NCBI RefSeq assembly: GCF_051014445.1
Contig: NC_135134.1
Coordinates: forward strand, 29,763,672-29,827,671
DNA: 64,000 nt
Source: Colletes latitarsis
Taxonomy: Eukaryota; Arthropoda; Insecta; Hymenoptera; Colletidae
Direction: 5' to 3'
Shown here: positions 35,601 to 47,479 of the stretch, one piece after another
Position numbering within the stretch: the first letter of the stretch is position 1
Layout of the letters: every line of letters begins with the position of its first letter
The notes under the pieces: generated by a model
The model's database searches: none
The model's input: the letters and a program-made list of their open reading frames with translations, nothing else
What the model was told of the DNA's origin: nothing
Position numbers and translations under genes: made by a program

Positions 35601-36240
35601 GCCCAGGATCTGGCCATCAAGTATGAGAAATATGCGAAAAACGAGCCTGATGAGAGCAAATCCCAGACCTAACCTAGACCTAACATGAATTATTCTCTAA
35701 AATATTGATCGAAACCAGGTTTAATGGACTGTTTCAGTGTTGTACTTCATTACTACGTGATGCAATCCAGAAAAAGCCCAGGATCTGGCCATCAAGTATG
35801 AGAAATATGCGAAAAACGAGCCTGATGAGAGCAAATCCCAGACCTAACCTAGACCTAACATGAATTATTCTCTAAAATATTGATCGAAACCAGGTTTAAT
35901 GGACTGTTTCAGTGTTGTACTTCATTACTACGTGATGCAATCCAGAAAAAGCCCTGGATCTTGCCATCAAGTATGAGAAATATGCGAAAGAATGTGCCTG
36001 ATGAGAGCAAATCCCAGACCTAACCTAGACCTAACATGAATTATTCTCTAAAATATTGATCGAAACCAGGTTTAATGGACTGTTTCAGTGTTGTACTTCA
36101 TTACTACGTGATGCAATCCAGAAAAAGCCCAGGATCTGGCCATCAAGTATGAGAAATATGCGAAAAACGAGCCTGATGAGAGCAAATCCCAGACCTAACC
36201 TAGACCTAACATGAATCATTCTCTAAAACATTGATCAAAA
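32600..36240 (+). repeat. B-type run rich in the GCGAAAAACGAGCC monomer
   Basis: The stretch combines the copy of 27.5-29.7 kb (offsets 5,104 and 5,631) with a newer local expansion. From about 35,590 the CCCAGGATCTGGCC / GCGAAAAACGAGCC monomer occurs at about 35,600, 35,776 and 36,128, that is, one and three periods apart. It is separated by a CCCTGGATCTTGCC monomer. The first of these is chimeric: it starts GTGATCCAAACCAG like another type and then continues AAAAAGCCC. I saw no gene. Confidence 0.78.
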
Positions 36241-37225
36241 CCAGGTTTAATTGACTGTTTCAGTGTGGTACCACATTACTACATGATCCAATCCAGTAAT
36301 AGCCCAGGATCCAGCCATGAAGTATGAGAAATATGCGAAAGTATGAGCCTGATGAGGGCAAATCCTAGACCTACCCCAGACCTAACACGCGTTATCCTCT
36401 AAAATATTGATCGCAACCAGTTTTAGTGGACTGTTTCAGTGTGGTACCACAATACTACGTGATCCAAACCAGAAAAAACCCAGGATCTGTTCAACAAGTA
36501 TGTGAAAAACGCGAAAGTATGAGTCTGATGAGTGAAAATCCCAGGCCTAACCTAGACCTAACATGCGTTATCCTCAAAAATATTGATCGCAACCAGGTTT
36601 AATGGACTGTTTCAGTGTTGTACTTCATTACTACGTGATGCAATCCAGAAAAAGCCCTGGATCTTGCCATCAAGTATGAGAAATATGCGAAAGAATGTGC
36701 CTGATGAGAGCAAATCCCAGACCTAACCTAGACCTAACATGAATTATTCTCTAAAATATTGATCGAAACCAGGTTTAATGGACTGTTTCAGTGTGGTCCC
36801 ACATTACTACGTGATCCAAACCAGAAAAAACCCAGGATCCGTTCAACAAGTATGTGAAGAATGCGAAAGTATGAGTCTGATGAGGGCAAATCCCAGGCCT
36901 AACCTAGACCTAACATGCGTTATCTTCTAAAATATTGAGCGAAACCAGGTTTAATGGACTGTTTCAGTGTGGTACCACACTACTTCGTGATCCAAACCAG
37001 AAAAAACCCAGGATCTGTTCAACAAGTATGTGAAAAACGCGAAACTGTGAGCCTGATGGGGGCAAATCTTAGACCTATCCCAGACCTAAGATGCGTTATC
37101 CTCTAAAATATTTATCCAGACCAGGTTTCATTGAATGTTTCAGTGTGGTACCACTTTACTACGTGATCCAATCCAGAAATAGCCCAGGATCCAGCCATGA
37201 AGTATGAGAAATATGCGAAAGTATG
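36240..37225 (+). repeat. Isolated partial copy of the 13-monomer unit
   Basis: About 5.6 monomers match 44,515-45,500 at an offset of 8,275 to 8,276. The one-base step comes from CAACCAGGTTTAATGG here against CAACCGGGTTATTGG there. Markers are GTGTGGTCCCACATT, GTTATCTTCTAAAATATTG with AGCGAAACC, ACTACTTCGTGATCC, GCGAAACTGTGAGCC and ATTTATCCAGACC. At 37,225 it switches to A-type monomers. Confidence 0.8.
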
Positions 37226-39220
37226 AGCCTGATGAGAGCAAATCCCAGACCTAACCTAGACCTAACATGTGTTATCCTCAAAAATATTGATCGAAACCAG
37301 GTTTAATCGACTGTTTCAGTGTGGTACCACATTACTACGTGATCCAAACCAGAAAAAAAACCCAGGATCTGTTCAACAACTATGTGAAGTATGCGAAAGT
37401 ATGATCCTGACGAGGGCAAATCCCAGACCTATCCCAGACCTAACTTGCGTTGTCCTCTAAAATATTGATGGAAACCAGGTTTTATTGACTGTTTCAGTGT
37501 GGTACTATATTACTACGTGATGCAATCCAGAAATAGCCCAGGATCTAGCCATGAATTATGAGAAATATGCGAAAGTATGATCCTGACGAGTGAAAATCCC
37601 AGGCCTAACCTAGGCCTAACATGCGTCATCCTCTAAAATATTGATCGAAACCAGGTTTAATGGACTGTTTCAGTGTGGTACCACATTACTACGTGAACCA
37701 AACCGGAAAAAACCCAGGATTTGTTCAAGAAGTATGTGAAAAACGCGGAAGTATGAGCCTGATGAGGGCGAATCCCAGACCTATCCCATACCTAACTTGC
37801 GTTATCCTCTAAAATATTGATCAAAACCAGGTTTACTTGACAGTTTCAGTGTGGTAACACATTACTACGTGATCCAATCCAGAAATAGCCCTGGATCTAG
37901 CCATGAAGTATGTGAAATATGCGAAAGTATGAGCCTGATGAGGGCAAATCCCAGACCTAACCCAGACCTAACATGTGTTATCCTTTAAAATATTTATCAA
38001 GACCAGGTTTAATTGATTGTTTCATTCTGGTACCACAATACTACGTGATCCAAACCAGTAAAAACACAGGATCCGTTCAACAAGTATGTGAAGAAGGCGA
38101 ATGTATGAGTCTGATGAGGGCAAATCCCAGGCCTATCCTAGACCTAACATGCGTTAGCCTCTAAAAAAAAATCGAAACCAGGTTTAATTGACAGTTTTAG
38201 TGTGGTACCACTTTACTACGTGATCCAAAGCAGAAAAAACCCTCGATCAGGTCAACATGCATGTTAAAACTGCGAAAGTATGACCCTGATGAGGGCAAAT
38301 CCCAGATCTATCCCAGACCTAACATGTGTTATCTTCAAAAATATTGATCGAAATCAGGTTTAATCAGCTGTTTCAGTGTGGTACCACATTACTACGTGAT
38401 CCAAACCAGAAAGAAACCCAGGATCTTGTCAACGAGTATGTGAAGTGTGCGAAAGTATGAGTCTGATGAGGGCAAATCCCAGACCTATCCCCGACCTAAC
38501 TTGCGTTATCCTCTAAAATATTTATCAAGACCAGGTTTAATTAAATGTTTCAGTGTGACACCACATTACTACGTGATCCAAACCAGTAAAAACACAGGAT
38601 CCGTTCAACAAGTATGTGAAGAAGGCGAAAGTATGAGTCTGATGAGAACAAATCCCAGGCCTAACCTAGATCTAACATGCGTTATGCTCAAAAATATTGA
38701 TCGAAGCCAGGTTTAATCGACTGTTTCAGTGTGGTACTACATTACTACGTGATCCAATCCACAAAAGGCCCAGAATCTGCCCATCAAGTATGAGAAATAT
38801 GCGAAAGTACGAGCCTGATGAGAGCAAATCCCAGACCTAACCTAGACCTAACATGCGTTATGCTCAAAAATATTGATCGAAACCAGGTTTAGTCGACTGT
38901 TTCAGTGTGGTACCACATTACTACGTGATCCAAACCGGAAAAAAACCCAGGATCTGTTCAACAAGTATGTGAAGTATGCGAAAGTATGAGTCTGATGAGG
39001 GCAAATCCCAGGCCTCACCCAGACCTCACTTGCGTTGTCCTCTAAAATATTGATGGAAACCAGGTTTAATTGACTGTTTCAGTGTTGTACTACATTACTA
39101 CGTGATGCAATCCAGAAATAGCCCAGGATCTAGCCATGAAGTATGAGAAATATGCGAAAGTATGAACCTGATGAGGGCAAATCCTAGACATAACCCAGAC
39201 CTAACATGCGTTATCCTCTA
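37225..39220 (+). repeat. A-type island inside block B
   Basis: About 11 monomers of block A character. Bases 37,260-37,980 match 61,040-61,750 at an offset near 23,776 through rare markers GGTACTATATTAC, CCTAGGCCTAACATGCGTC and GGTTTACTTGACAG. Bases 38,170-38,720 match module A1 (about 333-880), including the CTCGATCAGGTCAACATGC monomer. A short deletion leaves CTCTAAAAAAAAATCG at about 38,159. The island ends by reproducing the A-to-B junction. It shows that A and B alternate along the chromosome rather than forming one core with two flanks. Confidence 0.8.
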
Positions 39221-41130
39221 AAATATTTATCAAGACCAGGTTTGATTGATTGTTTCAGTGTGGTACCACATTACTACGTGATCCAATCCAGAAATAGCCC
39301 AGGATACAACCATGAAGTATGAGAAATATGCGAAAGTATGAGCCTGATGAGGGCAAATCCTAGACCTAACCCAGACCAAACATGCGTTATCCTCTAAAAT
39401 ATTTATCGAGACCAGGTTTAATTGACTGTTTCAGTGTTGTACTTCATTACTACGTGATGCAATCCAGAAAAAACCCAGTATCCAGCCATCAAGTATGAGA
39501 ACTATGCGAAAGAATGAGCCTGATAAGATCAAATCCCAGACCTAACCTAGACCTAACATGAATTATTCTCTAAAATATTGATCGAAACCAGGTTTAATGG
39601 ACTGTTCCAGTGATGTACTTCATTACTACGTGATGCAATCCAGAAAAAGCCCTGGATCTTGCCATCAAGTATGAGAAATATGCGAAAGAATGAGCCTGAT
39701 GAGAGCAAATCCCAGACCTAACCTAGACCTAACATGAATTATTCTCTAAAACATTGATCAAAACCAGGTTTAATTGACTGTTTCAGTGTGGTACCACATT
39801 ACTACGTGATCCAATCCAGAAATAGCCCAGGATCCAACCATGAAGTATGAGAAATGTGCGAAAGTATGAGCCTGATGAGGGCAAATCCAAGACCTAACCC
39901 AGACCTAACACGCGTTATCCTCTATAATATTGATCGCAACCAGGTTTAATGGACTGTTTCAGTGTGGTACCACACTACTACATGATCCAAACCAGAAAAA
40001 GCCCTGGATCTTGCCATCAAGTATGAGAAATATGCGAAAGAATGAGCCTGATGAGAGCAAATCCCAGACCTAACCTAGACCTAACATGAATTATTCTCTA
40101 AAACATTGATCAAAACCAGGTTTAATTGACTGTTTCAGTGTGGTACCACATTACTACGTGATCCAATCCAGAAATAGCCCAGGATCCAGCCATGAAGTAT
40201 GCAGAAATATGCGAAAGTATGAGCCTGATGAGGGCAAATCCTAGACCTAACCCAGACCTAACACGCGTTATCCTCTAAAATATTGATCGCAACCAGGTTT
40301 AATGGACTGTTTCAGTGTGGTACCACACTACTACGTGGTCCAAACCAGAAAAAACCCAGGATCTGTTCAACAAGTATGTGAAAAACGCGAAAGTATGAGT
40401 CTGATGAGTGAAAATCCCAGGCCTAACCTAGACATAACATGCGTTATCCTCAATAATATTGATCGCAACCAGGTTTAATGGACTGTTTCAGTGTTGTACT
40501 TCATTACTACGTGATGCAATCCAGAAAAAGCCCTGGATCTTGCCATCAAGTATGAGAAATATGCGAATGAATGAGCCTGATGAGAGCAAATCCCAGACCT
40601 AACCTAGACCTAACATGAATTATTCTCTAAAACATTGATCAAAACCAGGTTTAATTGACAGTTTCAGTGTGGTACCGCATTACTACGTGATCCAATCCAG
40701 AAGTAGCCCAGGATCCAGCCATGAAGTATGAGAAATGTGCGAAAGTATGAGCCTGATGAGGGCAAATCCAAGACCTAACCCAGACCTAACACGCGTTATC
40801 CTCTAAAATATTGATCGCAACCAGGTTTAATGGACAGTTTCAGTGTGGTACCACACTACTACGTGGTCCAAACCAGAAAAAGCCCAGGATCTGTTCAACA
40901 AGTATGTGAAAAACGCGAAAGTATGAGTCTGATGAGAGCAAATCCCAGACCTAACCTAGACCTAACATGAATTATTCTCTAAAACATTGATCAAAACCAG
41001 GTTTAATTGACAGTTTCAGTGTGGTACCGCATTACTACGTGATCCAATCCAGAAATAGCCCAGGATCCAGCCATGAAGTATGAGAAATGTGCGAAAGTAT
41101 GAGCCTGATGAGGGCAAATCCAAGACCTAA
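38750..41130 (+). repeat. Second copy of the A/B junction region (matches 13,230-15,270)
   Basis: The offset is 25,521 at the start and 25,873 at the end. The difference of 352 is two extra monomers, lying at about 39,600-39,950. Shared rare markers are TTTGATTGATTG (39,241), CAACCATGAAG, CAGACCAAACATG, CCCAGTATCCAGCC and ATGCAGAAATATGCG. Near 41,130 the copy leaves the 15.27-kb track and joins the 30.77-kb track. Confidence 0.8.
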
Positions 41131-41149
41131 CCCAGACCTAACATGCGTT

Positions 41150-42857
41150 ATCCTCAATAATATTGATCGCAACCAGGTTTAATGGACTGTTTCAGTGTGG
41201 TACCACACTACTACGTGATCGAAACCAGAAAAAACCCTGGATCTGTTCAACAAGTATGTGAAAAACGCGAAAGGATGAGTCTGATGAGGTCAAATCCCAG
41301 ACCTATCCCAGACTTAACTTGCGTTATCCTCTAAAATATTGGTCGAAACCAGCTTTAATTGACTGTTTTAGCGTGGTACCACATTACTACGTGATACAAT
41401 CCTGAAACAGCCCAGGATCTAGCCATGAAGTATGAGAAATATGCGAAAGAATGTGCCTGATGAGAGCAAATCCCAGACCTAACCTAGACCTAACATGAAT
41501 TATTCTCTAAAATATTGATCGAAACCAGGTTTAATGGACTGTTTCAGTGTGGTACCACACTACTACGTGATCCAAACCTGTAAAAACCCAGGATCCGTTC
41601 AACAAGTATGTGAAGAATGCGAAAGTATGAGTCTGACGAGTGAAAATCCCCGGCCTATCCTAGACCTAACATGCGTTATCCTCAAAAATATTGATCGAAA
41701 CCAGGTTTAATCGACTCTTTCAGTGTGCTACCACACTACTACGTGACCCAAACCAGAAAAAAGCCAGGATCTGTTCAACAAGTATGTGAAAAATGCGAAA
41801 GTATGAGCCTGATGGGGGCAAATCCCAGACCTATCCCAGACCTAACATGCGTTATCCTCTAAAATATTTATCAAGACCAGGTTTAATTGATTGTTTCAGT
41901 TTGGACCCACATTAGTACGTGATCCAAACCAGAAAAAACCCTGGATCCGCTCAACAAGTATGTGAAGAATGCGAAAGTTTGAGTCTGATGAGTGAAAATC
42001 CCAGACCTAACCTATACCAAACATGCGTTATCCTCTAAAATATTGATCCAAACCAGGTTTAATGGACTGTTTCAGTGTGGTACCACACTACTGCGTGATC
42101 CAAACCAGAAAAAACCCAGGATCCGTTCAACAAGTATGTGAAGAATGCGAAAGTATGAGCCTGATGAGGGCAAATCCCAGACCTAACCCAGACCTAACTT
42201 GCGTTGTCCTCTAAGATATTGACGGAAACCAGGTTTAATTTACTGTTTCAGTGTTGTACTTCATTACTACGTGATGCAATCCAGATAAAGCCCAGGATCT
42301 AGCCATCAAGTATGAGAAATATGCGAAAGAATGTGCCTGATGAGAGCAAATCCCAGACCTAACCTAGACCTAACATGAATTATTCTCTAAAATATTGATC
42401 GAAACCAGGTTTAATGGACTGTTTCAGTGTGGTACCACACTACTACGTGATCCAAACCAGAAAAAACCCTGGATCTGTTCAACAAGTATGTGAAAAACGC
42501 GAAAGGATGAGTCTGATGAGGTCAAATCCCAGACCTATCCCAGACTTAACTTGCGTTATCCTCTGAAATATTGATCGAAACCAGGTTTAATTGACTGTTC
42601 CTGTGTGGTACCACATTACTACGTGATCCAATCCAGAAATAGCCCAGGATCTAGCCATGAAGTATGAGAAACATGCGAAAGTATGAGCCTGACGAGGGCA
42701 AATCCTAGACCTAACCCAGACCTAACATGCGTTATCCTCTAAAATATTTATCAAGACCAGGTTTAATTGATTGTTTCAGTTTGGTCCCACATTACTACGT
42801 GATCCAAACCAGAAAAAACCCTGGATCCGTTCAACAAGTATGTGAAGAATGCGAAAG
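41150..42857 (+). repeat. Fourth copy of the Bb region (matches 30,770-32,470)
   Basis: The offset is exactly 10,384 (59 x 176) at both ends. Around 41,450-41,570 one stretch differs: GAATGTGCCTGATGAGAGC replaces GTATGAGCCTGATGAGGGC and the next half-monomer, without changing the offset. This is a second example of length-neutral replacement. Near 41,908 the copy reads GACCCACATTAGTACG where the other reads GTCCCACATTACTACG. Confidence 0.8.
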
Positions 42858-42905
42858 TATGAATCTGATGAGGGCAAATCCCAGGCCTAACCTAGACCTA
42901 ACATG

Positions 42906-45192
42906 CGTTATCTTCTAAAATATTGAGCGAAACCAGGTTTAATGGACTGTTTCAGTGTGGTACCACACTACTTCGTGATCCAAACCAGAAAAAACCCAGG
43001 ATCTGTTCAACAAGTATGTGAAAAACGCGAAACTGTGAGCCTGATGGGGGCAAATCTTAGACCTATCCCATACCTAAGATGCGTTATCCTCTAAAATATT
43101 TATCCAGACCAGGTTTCATTGAATGTTTCAGTGTGGTACCACTTTACTACGTGATCCAATCCAGAAATAGCCCAGGATCCAGCCATGAAGTATGAGAAAT
43201 ATGCGAAAGTATGAGCCTGATGAGGGCAAATCCTAGACCTAACCCAGACCTAACATGCGTTATCCTCTAAAATATTTATCAAGACCAGGTTTAATTGAAT
43301 GTTTCAGTGTGGTACCACATTACTACGTGATCCAAACCAGAAAAAATCCAGGATCCGTTCAACAAGTATGTGAAAAATGCGAAAGTATGACACTGATGAG
43401 GGCAAATCCCAGACCTATCCCAGACCTAACTAGCGTTGTCCTCTAAAATACTGATGGAAACCAGGTTTCATTGACTGTTTCAGTGTGGTACTACATTACT
43501 ACGTGATGCAATCCAGAAAAAACCCAGGATCTGTTCAACAAGTATGTGAAAAACGCGAAAGTATGAGCCTGATGAGGGCAAATCCTAGACCTAACCCAGA
43601 CCTAACACGCGTTATCCTCTAAAATATTGATCGAAACCAGGTTTAATGGACTGTTTCAGTGTGGTAACACATTACTACGTGATCCAATGCAGAAATAGCC
43701 CAGGATCTAGCCATGAAGTATTAGAAATATGCGAAAGTATGAGCCTGATGAGGGCAAATCCTAGACCTTACCCAGACCTAACATGCGTTATCCTCTAAAA
43801 TATTTATCAAGACCACGTTTAATTGAATGTTTCAGTGTGGTACCACATTACTACGTGATCCAAACCAGAAAAAAACCCAGGATCCGTTCAACGAGTATGT
43901 GAAGAATGCGAAAGTATGTGTCTGATGAGTGAAAATCCCAGGCCTAACCTAGACCTAACCTGCGTTATCCTCAAAAATATTGATCGAAACCAGGTTTAAT
44001 TGACTGTTTCAGTGTTGTACTTCATTACTACGTGATGCAATCCAGAAAAAGCCCAGGATCTGGCCATCAAGTATGAGAAATATGCGAAAAACGAGCCTGA
44101 TGAGAGCAAATCCCAGACCTAACCTAGACCTAACATGAATTATTCTCTAAAATATTGATCAAAACCAGGTTTAATTGAATGTTTCAGTGTTGTACTTCAT
44201 TACTACGTGATGCAATCCAGAAAAAGCCCAGGATCCAGCCATCAAGTATGAGAACTATGCGAAAGAATGAGCCTGATAAGATCAAATCCCAGACCTAACC
44301 TAGACCTAAGATGAATTATTCTCTAAAATATTGATCGAAACCAGGTTTAATGGACTGTTTCAGTGTTGTACTTCATTACTATGTGATGCAATCCAGAAAA
44401 AGCCCTGGATCTTGCCATCAAGTATGAGAAATATGCGAAAGAATGAGCCTGATGAGAGCAAATCCCAGACCTAACCTAGACCTAACATGAATCATTCTCT
44501 AAAACATTGATCAAAACCAGGTTTAATTGACTGTTTCAGTGTGGTACCACATTACTACGTGATCCAATCCAGTAATAGCCCGGGATCCAGCCATGAAGTA
44601 TGAGAAATATGCGAAAGTATGAGCCTGATGAGGGCAAATCCTAGACCTACCCCACACCTAACACGCGTTATCCTCTAAAATATTGATCGCAACCAGTTTT
44701 AGTGGACTGTTTCAGTGTGGTACCACACTACTACGTGATCCAAACCAGAAAAAACCCAGGATCTGTTCAACAAGTATGTGAAAAACGCGAAAGTATGAGT
44801 CTGATGAGTGAAAATCCCAGGCCTAACCTAGACCTAACATGCGTTATCCTCAAAAATATTGATCGCAACCGGGTTATTGGACTGTTTCAGTGTTGTACTT
44901 CATTACTACGTGATGCAATCCAGAAAAAGCCCTGGATCTTGCCATCAAGTATGAGAAATATGCGAAAGAATGTGCCTGATGAGAGCAAATCCCAGACCTA
45001 ACCTAGACCTAACATGAATTATTCTCTAAAATATTGATCGAAACCAGGTTTAATGGACTGTTTCAGTGTGGTCCCACATTACTACGTGATCCAAACCAGA
45101 AAAAACCCAGGATCCGTTCAACAAGTATGTGAAGAATGCGAAAGTATGAGTCTGATGAGGGCAAATCCCAGGCCTAACCTAGACCTAACATG
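42906..45192 (+). repeat. 13-monomer higher-order unit, copy 1 (2,287 bp)
   Basis: Phase is set on CGTTATCTTCTAAAATATTG, which starts at 42,906, 45,193 and 47,480, exactly 2,287 bases apart (13 x 176 minus 1). Within the unit, in order, are the ACTTCGTGATCC, ATTTATCCAGACC, ACTAGCGTTGTCC, GGTAACACATTAC, GTATGTGTCTG, GCGAAAAACGAGCC, GATAAGATC, ATGAATCATTC and CCTACCCCACACC monomers. A private change is CAAGACCACGTTT (43,810). Bases from about 43,240 also match 26,870-28,110 at an offset of 16,368, so this unit was assembled from block B material. Confidence 0.9.
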
Positions 45193-47479
45193 CGTTATCT
45201 TCTAAAATATTGAGCGAAACCAGGTTTAATGGACTGTTTCAGTGTGGTACCACACTACTTCGTGATCCAAACCAGAAAAAACCCAGGATCTGTTCAACAA
45301 GTATGTGAAAAACGCGAAACTGTGAGCCTGATGGGGGCAAATCTTAGACCTATCCCAGACCTAAGATGCGTTATCCTCTAAAATATTTATCCAGACCAGG
45401 TTTCATTGAATGTTTCAGTGTGGTACCACTTTACTACGTGATCCAATCCAGAAATAGCCCAGGATCCAGCCATGAAGTATGAGAAATATGCGAAAGTATG
45501 AGCCTGATGAGGGCAAATCCTAGACCTAACCCAGACCTAACATGCGTTATCCTCTAAAATATTTATCAAGACCAGGTTTAATTGAATGTTTCAGTGTGGT
45601 ACCACATTACTACGTGATCCAAACCAGAAAAAATCCAGGATCCGTTCAACAAGTAAGTGAAAAATGCGAAAGTATGACACTGATGAGGGCAAATCCCAGA
45701 CCTATCCCAGACCTAACTAGCGTTGTCCTCTAAAATACTGATGGAAACCAGGTTTCATTGACTGTTTCAGTGTGGTACTACATTACTACGTGATGCAATC
45801 CAGAAAAAACCCAGGATCTGTTCAACAAGTATGTGCAAAACGCGAAAGTATGAGCCTGATGAGGGCAAATCCTAGACCTAACCCGGACCTAACATGCGTT
45901 ATCCTCTAAAATATTGATCGAAACCAGGTTTAATGGACTGTTTCAGTGTGGTAACACATTACTACGTGATCCAATGCAGAAATAGCCCAGGATCTAGCCA
46001 TGAAGTATTAGAAATATGCGAAAGTATGAGCCTGATGAGGGCAAATCCTAGACCTTACCCAGACCTAACATGCGTTATCCTCTAAAATATTTATCAAGAC
46101 CAGGTGTAATTGAATGTTTCAGTGTGGTACCACATTACTACGTGATCCAAACCAGAAAAAACCCAGGATCTGTTCAACGAGTATGTGAAGAATGCGAAAG
46201 TATGTGTCTGATGAGTGAAAATCCCAGGCCTAACCTAGACCTAACATGCGTTATCCTCAAAAATATTGATCGAAACCAGGTTTAATTCACTGTTTCAGTG
46301 TTGTACTTCATTACTATGTGATGCAATCCAGAAAAAGCCCAGGATCTGGCCATCAAGTATGAGAAATATGCGAAAAACGAGCCTGATGAGAGCAAATCCC
46401 AGACCTAACCTAGACCTAACATGAATTATTCTCTAAAATATTGATCAAAACCAGGTTTAATTGAATGTTTCAGTGTTGTACTTCATTACTACGTGATGCA
46501 ATCCAGAAAAAGCCCAGGATTCAGCCATCAAGTATGAGAACTATGCGAAAGAATGAGCCTGATAAGATCAAATCCCAGACCTAACCTAGACCTAAGATGA
46601 ATTATTCACTATAATATTGATCGAAACCAGGTTTAATGGACTGTTTCAGTGTTGTACTTCATTACTACGTGATGCAATCCAGAAAAAGCCCTGGATCTTG
46701 CCATCAAGTATGAGAAATATGCGAAAGAATGAGCCTGATGAGAGCAAATCCCAGACCTAACCTAGACCTAACATGAATCATTCTCTAAAACATTGATCAA
46801 AACCAGGTTTAATTGACTGTTTCAGTGTGGTACCACACTACTACGTGATCCAATCCAGTAATAGCCCAGGATCCAGCCATGAAGTATGAGAAATATGCGA
46901 AAGTATGAGCCTGATGAGGGCAAATCCTAGACCTACCCCAGACCTAACACGCGTTATCCTCTAAAATATTGATCGCAACCAGTTTTAGTGAACTGTTTCA
47001 GTGTGGTACCACACTACTACGTGATCCAAACCAGAAAAAACCCAGGATCTGTTCAAGAAGTGTGTGAAAAACGCGAAAGTATGTGTCTGATGAGTGAAAA
47101 TCCCAGGCCTAACCTAGACCTAAAATGCGTTATCCTCAATAATATTGGTCGCATCCAGGTTTAATGGACTGTTTCAGTGTTGTACTTCATTACTACGTGA
47201 TGCAATCCAGAAAAAGCCCTGGATCTTGCCATCAAGTATGAGAAATATGCGAAAGAATGTGCCTGATGAGAGCAAATCCCAGACCTAACCTAGACCTAAC
47301 ATGAATTATTCTCTAAAATATTGATCGAAACCAGGTTTAATGGACTGTTTCAGTGTGGTCCCACATTACTACGTGATCCAAACCAGAAAAAACCCAGGAT
47401 CCGTTCAACAAGTATGTGAAGAATGCGAAAGTATGAGTCTGATGAAGGCAAATCCCAGGCCTAATCTAGACCTAACATG
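45193..47479 (+). repeat. 13-monomer higher-order unit, copy 2 (2,287 bp)
   Basis: It has the same monomer order as copy 1. Private differences include CAAGTAAGTG (45,650), ATGTGCAAAACGCG (45,832), CCAGGTGTAATTG (46,102), GGATTCAGCC (46,518), ATTCACTATAATATTG (46,604) and GGTCGCATCCAGG (47,146). These are more numerous than the differences between the two 7,393-bp copies, so this duplication looks older, or this region is less homogenised. Confidence 0.9.

Larger units (their letters stand above)
13720..37225 (+). repeat. Block B-left: satellite with long higher-order repeats
   Basis: About 133 monomers. Typical forms are GTTGTACTTC with CCCTGGATCTTGCCATC, monomers ending ACATGAATTATTCTCT then AACATTGATCAAAACC, and CACACTACTACGTGGTCC monomers. 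Long multi-kilobase segments repeat with few differences, described below. The block is therefore more homogenised than block A, suggesting more recent amplification. No gene, transposon or inversion was seen. Confidence 0.85.

Noticed and set aside
38155..38175. Possible insertion or breakpoint of foreign DNA at the A-run CTCTAAAAAAAAATCG
   Set aside because: It is a short deletion in the AAAATATTGATCG part of an ordinary monomer. Both flanks continue in register and no new sequence is present.
44702..45001. Longest open frame in the window (99 codons)
   Set aside because: It joins two monomer frames through a small mutation near 44,870 and has no counterpart in the neighbouring 13-monomer copies.
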